NCBI GenBank assembly: GCA_024400125.1
Contig: JAKSNG010000010.1
Location: forward strand, 1 to 57,651
DNA from: Paludibacteraceae bacterium
GTDB lineage: Bacteria; Bacteroidota; Bacteroidia; Bacteroidales; Paludibacteraceae
Length of the DNA stretch: 57,651 bases
Reading direction: 5' to 3'
Below are positions 15,253 through 23,958 of this stretch, in pieces. The notes under the pieces were generated by a model, which worked only from the letters and a program-made list of their open reading frames with translations, was not told the DNA's origin and did not search any database. The translations under genes were made by a program, and so were the position numbers. The stretch's first letter is position 1. Every line of letters begins with the position of its first letter.

Positions 15253-15315
15253 TTTTCAAAATCGGCTGCAAAGGTACAAAAATATTTTTGTATTTGCAAA
15301 TTTTTAAGAAAAAAT
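15253..15315. repeat. ORF6N promoter direct repeat, copy 2
   Basis: This is the second copy of the repeat at 14494-14560; together they flank ORF6N gene 2. Confidence 0.88.
15269..15300 (-). promoter_or_regulatory. Promoter and palindromic operator of ORF6N gene 2
   Basis: TTTG (15297-15300) and TACCTTTG (15269-15276), with the same perfect 18-bp palindrome at 15275-15292. Confidence 0.82.
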
Positions 15316-15358
15316 GTTACAAAAAATGAAGGTTTTTTGCAGGAAAATGCGGTGAGGT

Positions 15359-15390
15359 CTTGACAAATGGATTTTTATTTTGTATCTTTG
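15359..15390 (+). promoter_or_regulatory. Promoter with no gene directly after it
   Basis: CTTG (15359-15362, one mismatch to TTTG), a 20-bp spacer and TATCTTTG (15383-15390), followed by CAGCG as in other promoters here. No convincing reading frame lies in the next 370 bp. It may drive a small RNA or give mutS2 a long leader. Confidence 0.55.
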
Positions 15391-15504
15391 CAGCGAATTT
15401 TGAAATAAGAAGGTCGCATTTGTTGATTTGCTCAAAGTAGAAGGTAGAAGTAAAAGGGTTAAGAAGTGTAAATTAGCAATGAGAAAAGTGCTGAAAAAAG
15501 AGAT

Positions 15505-15548
15505 GGTAAGGTAAGGGTAAGGTAGGGGTTGCTTAAGGGTTGCTTAAC
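15505..15548. repeat. 11-bp tandem repeat, four units
   Basis: Two GGTAAGGTANG units (15505, 15516) are followed by two GGTTGCTTAAN units (15527, 15538), all 11 bp long. They lie in the 473-bp gene-free stretch before mutS2, which also holds two promoters and a 7-bp array. Confidence 0.78.
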
Positions 15549-15683
15549 GTATGCTAAAATTTTTCTCCTAAAAACGACCTAAACTGCGCAAAAAATGAGG
15601 AAAAGTGCGGTGTGTGGACTTTAATGCAAATTAACAACGAAAGTGGGGATGGTGATAAATTTTGTGCGATTTTTGGGGGAATA

Positions 15684-15715
15684 TTTGCGTATATCAAAAA
15701 AAATGCCTACTTTTG
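15684..15715 (+). promoter_or_regulatory. Promoter of mutS2
   Basis: TTTG (15684-15687), a 20-bp spacer and TACTTTTG (15708-15715); the mutS2 ATG is at 15773. Confidence 0.82.
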
Positions 15716-15730
15716 CGGTCTGATTCGTTA

Positions 15731-15765
15731 AAAAAGTAGAAAGTCAAAAGTCGAAAGTAGAAATA
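15731..15765 (+). repeat. 7-bp tandem repeat in the mutS2 leader
   Basis: Units AAAAAGT, AGAAAGT, CAAAAGT, CGAAAGT and AGAAATA end 7 bp before the start codon. They are purine-rich on the mRNA strand, like the related dnaN and ABC-F leaders. Confidence 0.82.
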
Positions 15766-15772
15766 AGAAAAG

Positions 15773-18106
15773 ATGATATATCCGGAGAATATAGAGAGTA
15801 AGATTGACTTTACGGTTGTTAGAAATGCGCTGAAAGGGGCGTGTGCGTCTGTGTTGGGGCGTGAACAAGTAGAGGCAATGGCGTTTATGACTGATTATGA
15901 GTCTATCGTACACGCCATAGAAGAGACGCGCGAGATGAAGAACATTCTCGAAGATTCGTCTTTGGACTTTCCGCGCGGAGAGATAAACGACACGCGCGAG
16001 GCATTGGCACGGATACGTGTGGAAGGGCTGTTTCTCGATGAAATCGAGCTTTTTGCACTGCGCAAGAGTCTCGATTATGCGGCACGATTAGAGGCTTTCT
16101 TTAGTCATTTGGATGGTGTACGCTTCCCTGTCATTAGTGCAAGCGCGTTGCACAAAGGGCAGGTTCAAACAGAGGCTGCTGCCATGACTGCGCTATCGCC
16201 GATGCGATTTGTGAAAGCGATAGATAAAGTGATTGACAAATATGGGCAATTGGCGGATTCGGCGTCGCCTGAGTTAGGGCGTATTCGTCACGAATTGGTT
16301 AAAGCACAAGGCAGCGTCAGTCGTGCATTGGCTTCGATTATCAAACAAGCGCAAGCCGCAGGATGGTTAGAGAAAGATGCGACGCCGACCCTGCGAGAAG
16401 GTCGATTAGTACTGCCTATTGCTCCTGCGTACAAACGTAAAGTGGGCGGTATCGTGCACGACGAATCGGCTACGGGAAAGACCGTGTATGTGGAGCCGGC
16501 ACAAGTGGTGGAAGCGAATAATCATATACGCGAATTAGAAGGCGAGGAACGTCGCGAGCGCGCACGAATACTGTTGGAACTGACGGCGTGGCTGCGTCCG
16601 CAAGTGAAAGAGATATTAGCGACGAACGAACTGTTGGGATGGGTAGACTTTTTGGTGGCTAAAGTGCGACTGGCGCAAGAACTGCAAGCGATAGCACCGC
16701 AGGTGAAAAATAAGCCGATGATAGACTGGCGCGGGGCACGGCATGCGGTATTGTATATGAATTTTAAGAAAGCGGGCAAAACTGTTATTCCGCTGACTGT
16801 TAAATTAGATGAAGCAACACGGGTGTTGGTTATTTCGGGTCCCAACGCGGGTGGTAAGTCTGTGTGCTTGAAGACGGTTGCGTTGGTGCAATATATGTTG
16901 CAATGCGGGTTGTTGGTGCCGTTGAATGAAGATAGTCAGATGGGCGTGTTTGAGCAGTTGATGATAGATATCGGTGACGAGCAGTCGATAGAAGACGACT
17001 TATCCACTTATTCAAGTCATTTGCGCAATATGAAATACTTCGTGCGTCACGCGAGCGCGCGTACCTTATTCTTAATAGATGAGTTTGGTACAGGTACGGA
17101 ACCGCTGATTGGTGGTGCGATTGCGGAATCGGTTTTGCAGCGATTAGTAGAAGAGAAGGCTTTTGGTGTAATCACGACCCATTACACGAATCTCAAGCAC
17201 TTTGCAGAACAGACGGAAGGAGTGGTGAACGGCGCGATGCTGTACGATAGAGGGCAACTCAAGCCGTTGTTTCAACTGAGTATGGGACAGGCAGGGTCGA
17301 GTTTTGCGATAGAGATAGCTAAACAGATTGGTTTGCCCATTGATATCATTGAGCATGCGACAGGGTTGGTGGGTGAAGAGCATATTGACTACGACAAACA
17401 ACTGCAAGACATCGCACGCGATAAACGCTATTGGGAAAATAAACGACAGAACATCCGACAACGCGAGAAACATTTGGAAGAGAAAATAGCATTCTATGAA
17501 CAAGAGATAGCTGGGCTAAAAGCCAAGAAAAAAGATATATTGGCAGAGGCTAATCAGCAGGCAGCACAATTGCTGAAAGAGTCGAATGCGACGATAGAGC
17601 GGACGATTCGTGAAATCAAAGAATCCAAAGCAGACAAAGCACGTACGCAAGCCGCTCGCAAGAAAGTGGAAAGTCAAAAGAATAAGGTAGAGAAAGATTT
17701 GCAGGTGTCGGCAGCGGTCAAAGAAAATAAGTCGGAAAAGCAGAAAGTGCTGCATGACTTCCGCGACCTCAAAGCGATTGGAAAACAGATGCCGAGTGTG
17801 CAACCGTCGGTAGTGAATACGATTAGGCAACGCAAACTGACATTTGAGCGGACGCTGGATTTGCGCGGCTATCGTGCGGATGAAGCATTAGAGGCATTTA
17901 TTGCGTACTTAGATGACGCGATTATGGTGAACGCGGGGACCGTGACGATACTGCATGGGACAGGAACGGGAGCGGTTAAACAAGTGGTGCGAGAGCATTT
18001 AGCAGCGCGTAACCGAGACCTCAAACGTCGGCACGCAGGAGAGATTGTGTATCACGATGGCGACCCAGACAAGGGCGGGTCGGGATGGACAGTGATTGAA
18101 CTATGA
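15773..18106 (+). CDS. mutS2: MutS2-family ATPase/nuclease
   Basis: The 777-residue protein has the MutS2 layout. It has an N-terminal clamp and lever region without the mismatch-binding domain, then a Walker A motif near residue 353 (SGPNAGGKS), a Walker B motif (LFLIDEFGTGTEP) and an HYTNLK segment. A long coiled coil follows (about 535-660), then a C-terminal Smr domain from about 695 (LDLRGY, HGTGTG). The family suppresses recombination and also rescues collided ribosomes; sequence alone does not say which applies. It starts a three-gene plus-strand unit, overlapping the next gene by 4 bp (ATGA). Confidence 0.95.
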   Translation: MIYPENIESKIDFTVVRNALKGACASVLGREQVEAMAFMTDYESIVHAIEETREMKNILEDSSLDFPRGEINDTREALARIRVEGLFLDEIELFALRKSLDYAARLEAFFSHLDGVRFPVISASALHKGQVQTEAAAMTALSPMRFVKAIDKVIDKYGQLADSASPELGRIRHELVKAQGSVSRALASIIKQAQAAGWLEKDATPTLREGRLVLPIAPAYKRKVGGIVHDESATGKTVYVEPAQVVEANNHIRELEGEERRERARILLELTAWLRPQVKEILATNELLGWVDFLVAKVRLAQELQAIAPQVKNKPMIDWRGARHAVLYMNFKKAGKTVIPLTVKLDEATRVLVISGPNAGGKSVCLKTVALVQYMLQCGLLVPLNEDSQMGVFEQLMIDIGDEQSIEDDLSTYSSHLRNMKYFVRHASARTLFLIDEFGTGTEPLIGGAIAESVLQRLVEEKAFGVITTHYTNLKHFAEQTEGVVNGAMLYDRGQLKPLFQLSMGQAGSSFAIEIAKQIGLPIDIIEHATGLVGEEHIDYDKQLQDIARDKRYWENKRQNIRQREKHLEEKIAFYEQEIAGLKAKKKDILAEANQQAAQLLKESNATIERTIREIKESKADKARTQAARKKVESQKNKVEKDLQVSAAVKENKSEKQKVLHDFRDLKAIGKQMPSVQPSVVNTIRQRKLTFERTLDLRGYRADEALEAFIAYLDDAIMVNAGTVTILHGTGTGAVKQVVREHLAARNRDLKRRHAGEIVYHDGDPDKGGSGWTVIEL

Positions 18107-18819
18107 TGAAACGAATACTATATATAGCATTGGCGTTGTTGAGTTTCACGCATGTGGCGGCGGCAGAGCAAACGCAAGCCTCTAAAGCAGAGCGATATAA
18201 CGTGTCGGTAGGGGTCGAGTATGCGTACAATCACTCGCTGGGAAGTTACGCGAATTTTGATGTGCTGAGTACGATGCCTATTCATCGGTACTTTGAGATG
18301 GAGGCAGCGTTTCAGGCTTCGACAGCGAATGAATACACGGCAGGTGTGGTACTGCGACCTAAGTATGCGCTACGCGTAGGGGAGTTGTTTGTAGATGGGC
18401 AAGTGCTGTACAAAGGTGTGGTCAGAGCTGGACAATCGGACTTGGCTTGGGGATTATCTGTGGGCTATCGAATGGACTATGTGCGCGTGCAGGTTGGTTG
18501 GTCAGGACGTGTGCTGTCGATGAAGAATAATGAGGGTGTGTGCACGCGTGTGTTGGAACCGATAAACATCCTCTATCGCGTGGATGTGTGTGCGAGACCG
18601 CAGACTTGCAACTGGAATATTCACGTGTGCGGAACGAACTATGACGATTTTCAGATTGAGCGCATGACTGAGCCACTGTTTATGCTTGGTGGACGGTATG
18701 ACCCGACCGCGCATTGGCGTGTGAGTTTAGATGTGATATGTAAACCGAGCGGAATCTTCCACGTGACTGCAAATTTCTACGAGGCGATGGTTCGCGCAAA
18801 AGCAACGTATAGTTTTTAA
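18103..18819 (+). CDS. Probable outer-membrane beta-barrel protein
   Basis: The 238-residue protein has a signal peptide (about 1-21, cut after VAAA) and then alternating hydrophobic/polar strands such as RYNVSVGVEYAYNHS and LAWGLSVGYRMDYVRVQVGWSG, ending in ATYSF with a terminal Phe. That fits a small outer-membrane barrel. Four cysteines near residues 146-175 (VCTRV, DVCARPQTCNW, HVCG) are unusual. I do not recognise the family. It sits between mutS2 and a lipoprotein phosphoesterase. Confidence 0.65.
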   Translation: MMKRILYIALALLSFTHVAAAEQTQASKAERYNVSVGVEYAYNHSLGSYANFDVLSTMPIHRYFEMEAAFQASTANEYTAGVVLRPKYALRVGELFVDGQVLYKGVVRAGQSDLAWGLSVGYRMDYVRVQVGWSGRVLSMKNNEGVCTRVLEPINILYRVDVCARPQTCNWNIHVCGTNYDDFQIERMTEPLFMLGGRYDPTAHWRVSLDVICKPSGIFHVTANFYEAMVRAKATYSF

Positions 18820-18832
18820 GAAGAGAGAAACG

Positions 18833-19705
18833 ATGAAACGAATTACACTATATATGCTGCCTGTTCTGCTCTTGATGGGATGCAGTAAGTACGATTTAGA
18901 AGGGTTTGTGACGAGTTCGTCTGCGCGTGTAGATGTGCGGTTTGAGCAGTCGATGCTGTACAATCAGTCACAGGGTGAGACACACCTAACGACCAGCGAG
19001 GAATATGCGGTATATGTATGCAGCGACAGTCATTTGACGACGGATTCGCAGTATGTGGCGGCTTTCGCGCGAGCTTATAAGAGCGATACGACATGCCGAA
19101 TTGCTATTCACTTAGGAGACCTGATTACGGGACAAAACCACTATCAACCATTCTTTGAAGCGATGACGACGGCGCCAGCAGGATACCGCGTGGGCAAAGA
19201 TACGGTGTTTTATACGATTGGTAACCATGATTTATTCTTCAATCAGTGGGAGTTTTATAAGCAATACGTTCCAACCACATTTTACTGGTTCGACACGCGC
19301 ACGGAGACGGGCAAAAAACTGGATTTGTTTGTTTGCATTGACACAGGCGAAGGCACGGTAGGTCGCAAAGGGATACAGTGGTTGCGTGACGTATTAGAAA
19401 GCAAAAGCCAAGAGGGCTATCGACATATAATTGTCTTCACCCACACGCATTTCTTTGGTTCGAGCGGAAACCAGGCATTGACATCGGGATTGGCGTTAGA
19501 GGAAGTGCATGAGTTGACAGGTATGTTCCAAACGAACGGAGTAACAGAAGTGTGGAGTGGACACGTGCATAAGCGTTCGCACGAGCAAATGGGCAATGTG
19601 CAGTATTACACTTGGTCAGCATTGCAACCGCAAGGGGATGGAAAATCTGTGTATGAAGTGGTGACGATGGGAACAGAAATCGCCCATCAGTGTGTCATCC
19701 GTTAG
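18833..19705 (+). CDS. Lipoprotein metallophosphoesterase
   Basis: The lipobox (LLMG-C, residues 14-18) marks it as a lipoprotein. The calcineurin-like metal ligands are all there in order: DSH (VCSDSHLT), GDL (HLGDLITG), GNHD (YTIGNHDLF), H (FTHTHFFG) and GHVH (WSGHVHKRS). It therefore should hydrolyse a phosphoester in the periplasm or at the surface; the substrate is unknown. It is 13 bp after the barrel gene, and its stop overlaps that of the convergent leucine-rich repeat gene by 4 bp. Confidence 0.88.
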   Translation: MKRITLYMLPVLLLMGCSKYDLEGFVTSSSARVDVRFEQSMLYNQSQGETHLTTSEEYAVYVCSDSHLTTDSQYVAAFARAYKSDTTCRIAIHLGDLITGQNHYQPFFEAMTTAPAGYRVGKDTVFYTIGNHDLFFNQWEFYKQYVPTTFYWFDTRTETGKKLDLFVCIDTGEGTVGRKGIQWLRDVLESKSQEGYRHIIVFTHTHFFGSSGNQALTSGLALEEVHELTGMFQTNGVTEVWSGHVHKRSHEQMGNVQYYTWSALQPQGDGKSVYEVVTMGTEIAHQCVIR

Positions 19706-21489
19706 CGAGAATCTTTACAACCTTTGAACGCACTTTTTCCTACGGCAACGGTCGGTGGAAGAGTCGGAATCTTGAGTGATTCGCAACCCTTGAAGGCTGC
19801 GGGACCGATTGTTTTGAGTTCGGCGTTGAAAGTCACTTTCTTGAGACTTGTACAATCCCAGAACGCTTCCTCTTCGATGGTAGTGAGATGAGCGGGGAAA
19901 GTGACTTCAGAGAGGCGACGGCATTGTGCAAAAGCACCTGCGTCGATAGTGATTAGGCTGTCGCCAAAAGCGACTTCGGAGAGGTTGATACACTGTGCAA
20001 AAGCACCTTCGCCTAAACGAGAGACTTTCTCGGGAATGTCAATCTCAATCAGTTTCTTGCATTCCATGAACGCTTCGTCTTCGATGAGATGCAGTCCTTC
20101 TGGAAGGGCTATTTTATAGAGCTCTTGGCAGTCATTAAAAGCCTGTCTTCCAATGCGATAGAGGTCTTTAGGAAGGGACACTTTTTCGAGCGTGATGCAG
20201 TGTTTGAACGTCTCGTCATCCACGGCATATAGTCCTTTCGGCAAAGTTATTTCGGTCAAGTGTGTACATTCGGCAAAAGCTGCTTTGCGGATGATAGTGA
20301 CTTGGTCAGGGATGTGTATTGTACGAATCTTACTGCACGCGGCAAAAGCTTTTTCGCCGATGTAAGTGAGTTGTGCGGGTAAGACGGGGTCTTCAATAGC
20401 AGTGCATCCTGCAAAAGCACCATCTCCAATGACGCGCATTGTGGCAGGTAGAGGCACCTGTGCAAGGCTGCTACAAAGGAAGAAACAAGCCGTAGGAAGA
20501 TAGGTGATAGATGGTGATAGATGTTGCTCTTTGAGGCTGCGGCAGTTGTAGAAAGCGCCCGTGCCGAGGTATTGCACAGAGTCGGATAATAAAGCGTGCT
20601 GCAACCGCACGCAACCATAGAAAGCGAAGTGTTCAATGCGTGTAACTTGCTCGGGAATGGTTACATTCAACAGCTCTTGACAGTCATAGAAACATGCGGC
20701 AGGGATGATCGTTATAGTAGTAGGAATAGTGACGTTGCTCACGGTTTTATTGCCACGGAAAGCGGCTTCGGCAATGAGTCGTGTAGGCACTTTGTCCTTG
20801 AAGAAGAACTTCGCCGGAGCGTCATTGTTGACAGCAATAAGGCAGCTATCGATATAAAGTGCGCCTTTGCGCCAGCGTTTCTCGTTGAGCCAAATGCCGG
20901 TGCCAGTAAAAGCGTTTTGACCAATGCTGGTGACGGACGCAGGAATCTCTACTTTGGTGAGATTTTTGCAATCGCGAAATGTCTCATAGTCGATGCGGCT
21001 GAGGGTTGATGGAAGTGTGATGCGGGTGATTGTTTTGTTGCCAGCAAATGCTCCAGCAGCGATGAGACGAGTGCCTTCTGGGACGTCATAACGCGGAACG
21101 AGTGTTTTGTCTGTGGCGATGAGGCAACTGTCGATATAGAGTGCCCCCTCAACCCAGTTGTCTTTGTTTAGCCACAAAGCTGTGCCCTCGAATGCTCCGC
21201 GAGCAATAGTGCGCAACGAAGCGGGGAGCACGATTTGTGCCAGTTGCTTGCAGCCTTTGAAAGCGTTTTCGCCGATGGCGGTGACGAGATAGACTTGACT
21301 GCTGGCATAGATGGTGTCCGGAATGACAAGGTATTCACCGACCTTGTGATTTTCGCTGACTTCAGCTGTGTGCTGGATGGGGTCTAAAACATATCTGATG
21401 TCGTTATAAAGAGCAGTTTCTGCTACCACAAAATGGTTGCAGAGCAGGAAAAAAAGAGATATGAGACAGGCCTTTTTCATACGACACAC
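19702..21489 (-). CDS. BspA-type leucine-rich repeat surface protein
   Basis: After a signal peptide (residues about 1-23) the 595-residue protein is almost wholly LRR_5/BspA repeats of about 23 residues (AFxxCxxLxxIxLPxxLxxI pattern), roughly twenty in all. Such proteins in Bacteroidota mediate binding to surfaces or host proteins. There is no clear T9SS tail: it ends GKSAFKGCKDSR, so the anchoring mode is open. Promoter at 21503-21534. Confidence 0.9.
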   Translation of the reverse strand: MCRMKKACLISLFFLLCNHFVVAETALYNDIRYVLDPIQHTAEVSENHKVGEYLVIPDTIYASSQVYLVTAIGENAFKGCKQLAQIVLPASLRTIARGAFEGTALWLNKDNWVEGALYIDSCLIATDKTLVPRYDVPEGTRLIAAGAFAGNKTITRITLPSTLSRIDYETFRDCKNLTKVEIPASVTSIGQNAFTGTGIWLNEKRWRKGALYIDSCLIAVNNDAPAKFFFKDKVPTRLIAEAAFRGNKTVSNVTIPTTITIIPAACFYDCQELLNVTIPEQVTRIEHFAFYGCVRLQHALLSDSVQYLGTGAFYNCRSLKEQHLSPSITYLPTACFFLCSSLAQVPLPATMRVIGDGAFAGCTAIEDPVLPAQLTYIGEKAFAACSKIRTIHIPDQVTIIRKAAFAECTHLTEITLPKGLYAVDDETFKHCITLEKVSLPKDLYRIGRQAFNDCQELYKIALPEGLHLIEDEAFMECKKLIEIDIPEKVSRLGEGAFAQCINLSEVAFGDSLITIDAGAFAQCRRLSEVTFPAHLTTIEEEAFWDCTSLKKVTFNAELKTIGPAAFKGCESLKIPTLPPTVAVGKSAFKGCKDSR

Positions 21490-21502
21490 ATCAATCAGGC
21501 TG

Positions 21503-21534
21503 CAAAAGTAATGCTTTTTTTGCAGATATGCAAA
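21503..21534 (-). promoter_or_regulatory. Promoter of the leucine-rich repeat gene
   Basis: TTTG (21531-21534), a 20-bp spacer and TACTTTTG (21503-21510). Confidence 0.8.
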
Positions 21535-21591
21535 TAAAGCAACAAAAAAAGTGATAAAAATGTGCCAAAAAATCGAAAAGCATGCGGAGCG

Positions 21592-21623
21592 TTTGTGTAT
21601 GTCAAAAATTTTGCTTACCTTTG
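21592..21623 (+). promoter_or_regulatory. Promoter of the phosphatase-like gene
   Basis: TTTG (21592-21595), a 20-bp spacer and TACCTTTG (21616-21623). Confidence 0.82.
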
Positions 21624-21646
21624 CGCTCCAAAATGGAGCGTAAAGA

Positions 21647-23044
21647 ATGAATAATATGCGATATCGCTTGTTGATTATATTGTGCTTGTGTAGTTTGTGC
21701 AGTTGGGCTGTGCGTTTTTCGGACGAAGCGAAACGTAATTGTCAGTTGGCGGATGAAGTGTCAGGAACAGTAACGTTGATTTTTGCGACAGACAGTGCAC
21801 ATTTTGCGGTTTCGCGCGATTCGATTCAAAGCGTATGGGTGAGTGGATCTATCAATGACTTGCAAGATACTGCGGTGGGGTATCAATTAGACCAGTGGAG
21901 TGAGGATAGTTGTTTTTATCATACTTTCACGTGCGAAGAGTTAGCAAAGCCAGGGAATAGTGGACAGCCTGAATTTGTGTTTTGGGTGATTAAGTCGGAT
22001 TCTACTGAGATAAATGTCTATGGCTACGATTTGCGTGAAGTTAAGATGGACGAGCGCTTATTGTGCTATAATGGTATTCCATATACGATGATTGTGATGC
22101 CATGTGGGGCGGATTATTTTACCACTGATTTGGACGAGTTAGGAGCACGCTGCGAGGAGGCAAAAGAAGTATGGTCGTTGGAAGATTTCGATTTGGCGGA
22201 CTCTGTGGATCAGCATCGGATTAGTAATTTCCGAAGAGTCCCAGGCACTCAAAACCTATATCGCTCGTATCATCCATATTATCCGTCAAATCCTAAATAT
22301 GATACTGAGCAGCAACGGCTGTATTGGGTGGCAACACTGGCTGCACAAGCGGGGGTGCAGAGTGCGATATGCTTGACATCAGATTTAAGCAGCTACGCAG
22401 GTCAGCGCTATGCGTGCGGAGGTGATTCGTTCGAGATTACTATTCCGTCTTATATGCAAGCATTGATGATGCACGGAGACTTGTGCAATGTGGGAAAGCA
22501 AGTGGGCAAGACACCGAGCGTGGTAGCGTGTTATTATCACAGTGACGAGGAGGTTTTTGCTACATATATGCAAGCTGTCGTTTCGTTTATTAGCGATGCT
22601 CGTCATCCACTTCCGATGCAGATTCACTGCTCGATAGGTGCGGACAGAACGGGAATGGTGTGTGCCGTTATTGCCGCTTTGTGTGGAGCAGACTGGGAAG
22701 ATATTTTGGCGGATTATCAAGCAACTGGAGACATGAAAATACAGACTTATCGGCATCCGAATAGACTACGCTATGCGCTGAATAAAATGACGGGAATCGA
22801 CGTAGAGCATAGCACAAAAGAGGAGTTGGCATCAGCCATCCGTGCGCATTTAGTGAAACGAATGCAAGTGTTGACGGATGAACAGATAGATAAAATGGTA
22901 GGGCGATTGACTCAACCGGCGCCGACCGATATGCTACGTGTTGCGCAAGAGCGTGATAGACAAAGATATGATATGATGGGACGAGTGGTCGATTCGTCAT
23001 ATAACGGTTGGATTATTTGTAATGGAAAAGTGGTATATCAATGA
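21647..23044 (+). CDS. Secreted protein tyrosine phosphatase-like protein
   Basis: A signal peptide (about 1-20) is followed by a beta-rich N-terminal region with a carbohydrate-module flavour (VWVSGSIND). Then comes a tyrosine-phosphatase domain with the full P-loop HCSIGADRTG (C328, R334), the kind found in bacterial dual-specificity/Tyr phosphatases. The last residues (DMMGRVVDSSYNGWIICNGK) look like a T9SS sorting signal, so the enzyme may be exported to the surface. It overlaps the following glycosyltransferase by 4 bp. The substrate is unknown; an inositol-phosphate or phosphotyrosine substrate are both possible. Confidence 0.8.
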   Translation: MNNMRYRLLIILCLCSLCSWAVRFSDEAKRNCQLADEVSGTVTLIFATDSAHFAVSRDSIQSVWVSGSINDLQDTAVGYQLDQWSEDSCFYHTFTCEELAKPGNSGQPEFVFWVIKSDSTEINVYGYDLREVKMDERLLCYNGIPYTMIVMPCGADYFTTDLDELGARCEEAKEVWSLEDFDLADSVDQHRISNFRRVPGTQNLYRSYHPYYPSNPKYDTEQQRLYWVATLAAQAGVQSAICLTSDLSSYAGQRYACGGDSFEITIPSYMQALMMHGDLCNVGKQVGKTPSVVACYYHSDEEVFATYMQAVVSFISDARHPLPMQIHCSIGADRTGMVCAVIAALCGADWEDILADYQATGDMKIQTYRHPNRLRYALNKMTGIDVEHSTKEELASAIRAHLVKRMQVLTDEQIDKMVGRLTQPAPTDMLRVAQERDRQRYDMMGRVVDSSYNGWIICNGKVVYQ

Positions 23045-23946
23045 CAGTACTCTTCTTACAAACAGCTCATGTGAAGACAGATGATCGCATTCTTCACCAA
23101 ATGCAGACTTTGCGTCGAGCAGGGATTGAGTGCGTGTATGCGAATCGACGAGATGAGGTGGGGGAAGTGGATGTGGTGATTTGTGATACACCTAAAGCTG
23201 TGCTACAAAATGTTGGGCGCAAAGGTTTACTCATTTATGATGTGACAGAATGGTATCCATCTAAGAAAAACCTACGAGTGTATCATCCTCTGTTGCGTCC
23301 ATTGGCAGCAGTTGCAATGAGTATACAATCGTTGGCGGCGGGGATAGTGAGCGACCGATTTATTTTTGGGGAGGAGGCAAAAAGTCGTCCGTTTCGGAAA
23401 TTGTTTGGTTGGAAAAAGTTTGTTTATCTGCCTTACTATCCGTCGAAGCAACTATTTGTTCGTGCACATAAGCAGAATCATGTGCCGCTGAACGTGCTTT
23501 ATGCTGGACCTCGTACTGCTGAAAAAGGGTATGAACGAGCAGTGGAAGTCGCTAACGAAGTTGGCATAAATTTGAAAGTAATCAGTCCAGAGCAGTATAT
23601 GCCGTTACAGGAGTTCTGCACGTATTTGCAGGATGTGGATGTGGCGCTTGATCTGCGAGATATGGATGCAGAGAATAGACGTTGTTTGCCCATCAAGTTA
23701 TTCTACTATTTGGCAGCAGGTGTAGTGCCGATTTATTCCGATTTGGATGCTATACGTGAGCATATTGCGGATGCAGAAAAGTCTGTTTTCTTGGTCCATG
23801 ATGCAAAAGAAGCAGCAGAAGCACTGCGACGATTGGTTTCCGATAGTGCATTGTGGAAACAATATAGCCAACGCGGACAACAATTGTTCGACGAAAGATA
23901 TTATTGGGAAAAAGTCGAAGAACGGTTGTTGCAGATTGTAAAATAG
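23041..23946 (+). CDS. Glycosyltransferase, GT4-like
   Basis: The 301-residue protein has a GT-B appearance. It has an N-terminal Rossmann-like part (MTVLFLQTAHVKTDDRI), a linker, then a C-terminal nucleotide-sugar half (LNVLYAGPRTAEKGYERAVEVA, and IKLFYYLAAGVVPIYSD, the usual E-x7-E-like region). It is somewhat shorter than the usual 350-400. It probably acts on a surface glycan, like the opposing gene set at 23959-30516. Confidence 0.78.
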   Translation: MTVLFLQTAHVKTDDRILHQMQTLRRAGIECVYANRRDEVGEVDVVICDTPKAVLQNVGRKGLLIYDVTEWYPSKKNLRVYHPLLRPLAAVAMSIQSLAAGIVSDRFIFGEEAKSRPFRKLFGWKKFVYLPYYPSKQLFVRAHKQNHVPLNVLYAGPRTAEKGYERAVEVANEVGINLKVISPEQYMPLQEFCTYLQDVDVALDLRDMDAENRRCLPIKLFYYLAAGVVPIYSDLDAIREHIADAEKSVFLVHDAKEAAEALRRLVSDSALWKQYSQRGQQLFDERYYWEKVEERLLQIVK

Positions 23947-23958
23947 TTGTGAGATATA

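Noticed and set aside
14652..15299. Longer start at 15299 for ORF6N protein 2
   Set aside because: That ATG lies upstream of the -7 element, so it would not be in the transcript; the extra residues also fall outside the ORF6N homology.
15773..18106. Repeat-derived stretch in mutS2 near residue 632 (VESQKNKVEK)
   Set aside because: It resembles the 7-bp-coded heptads but is only one unit long and fits the normal coiled coil, so chance is enough.
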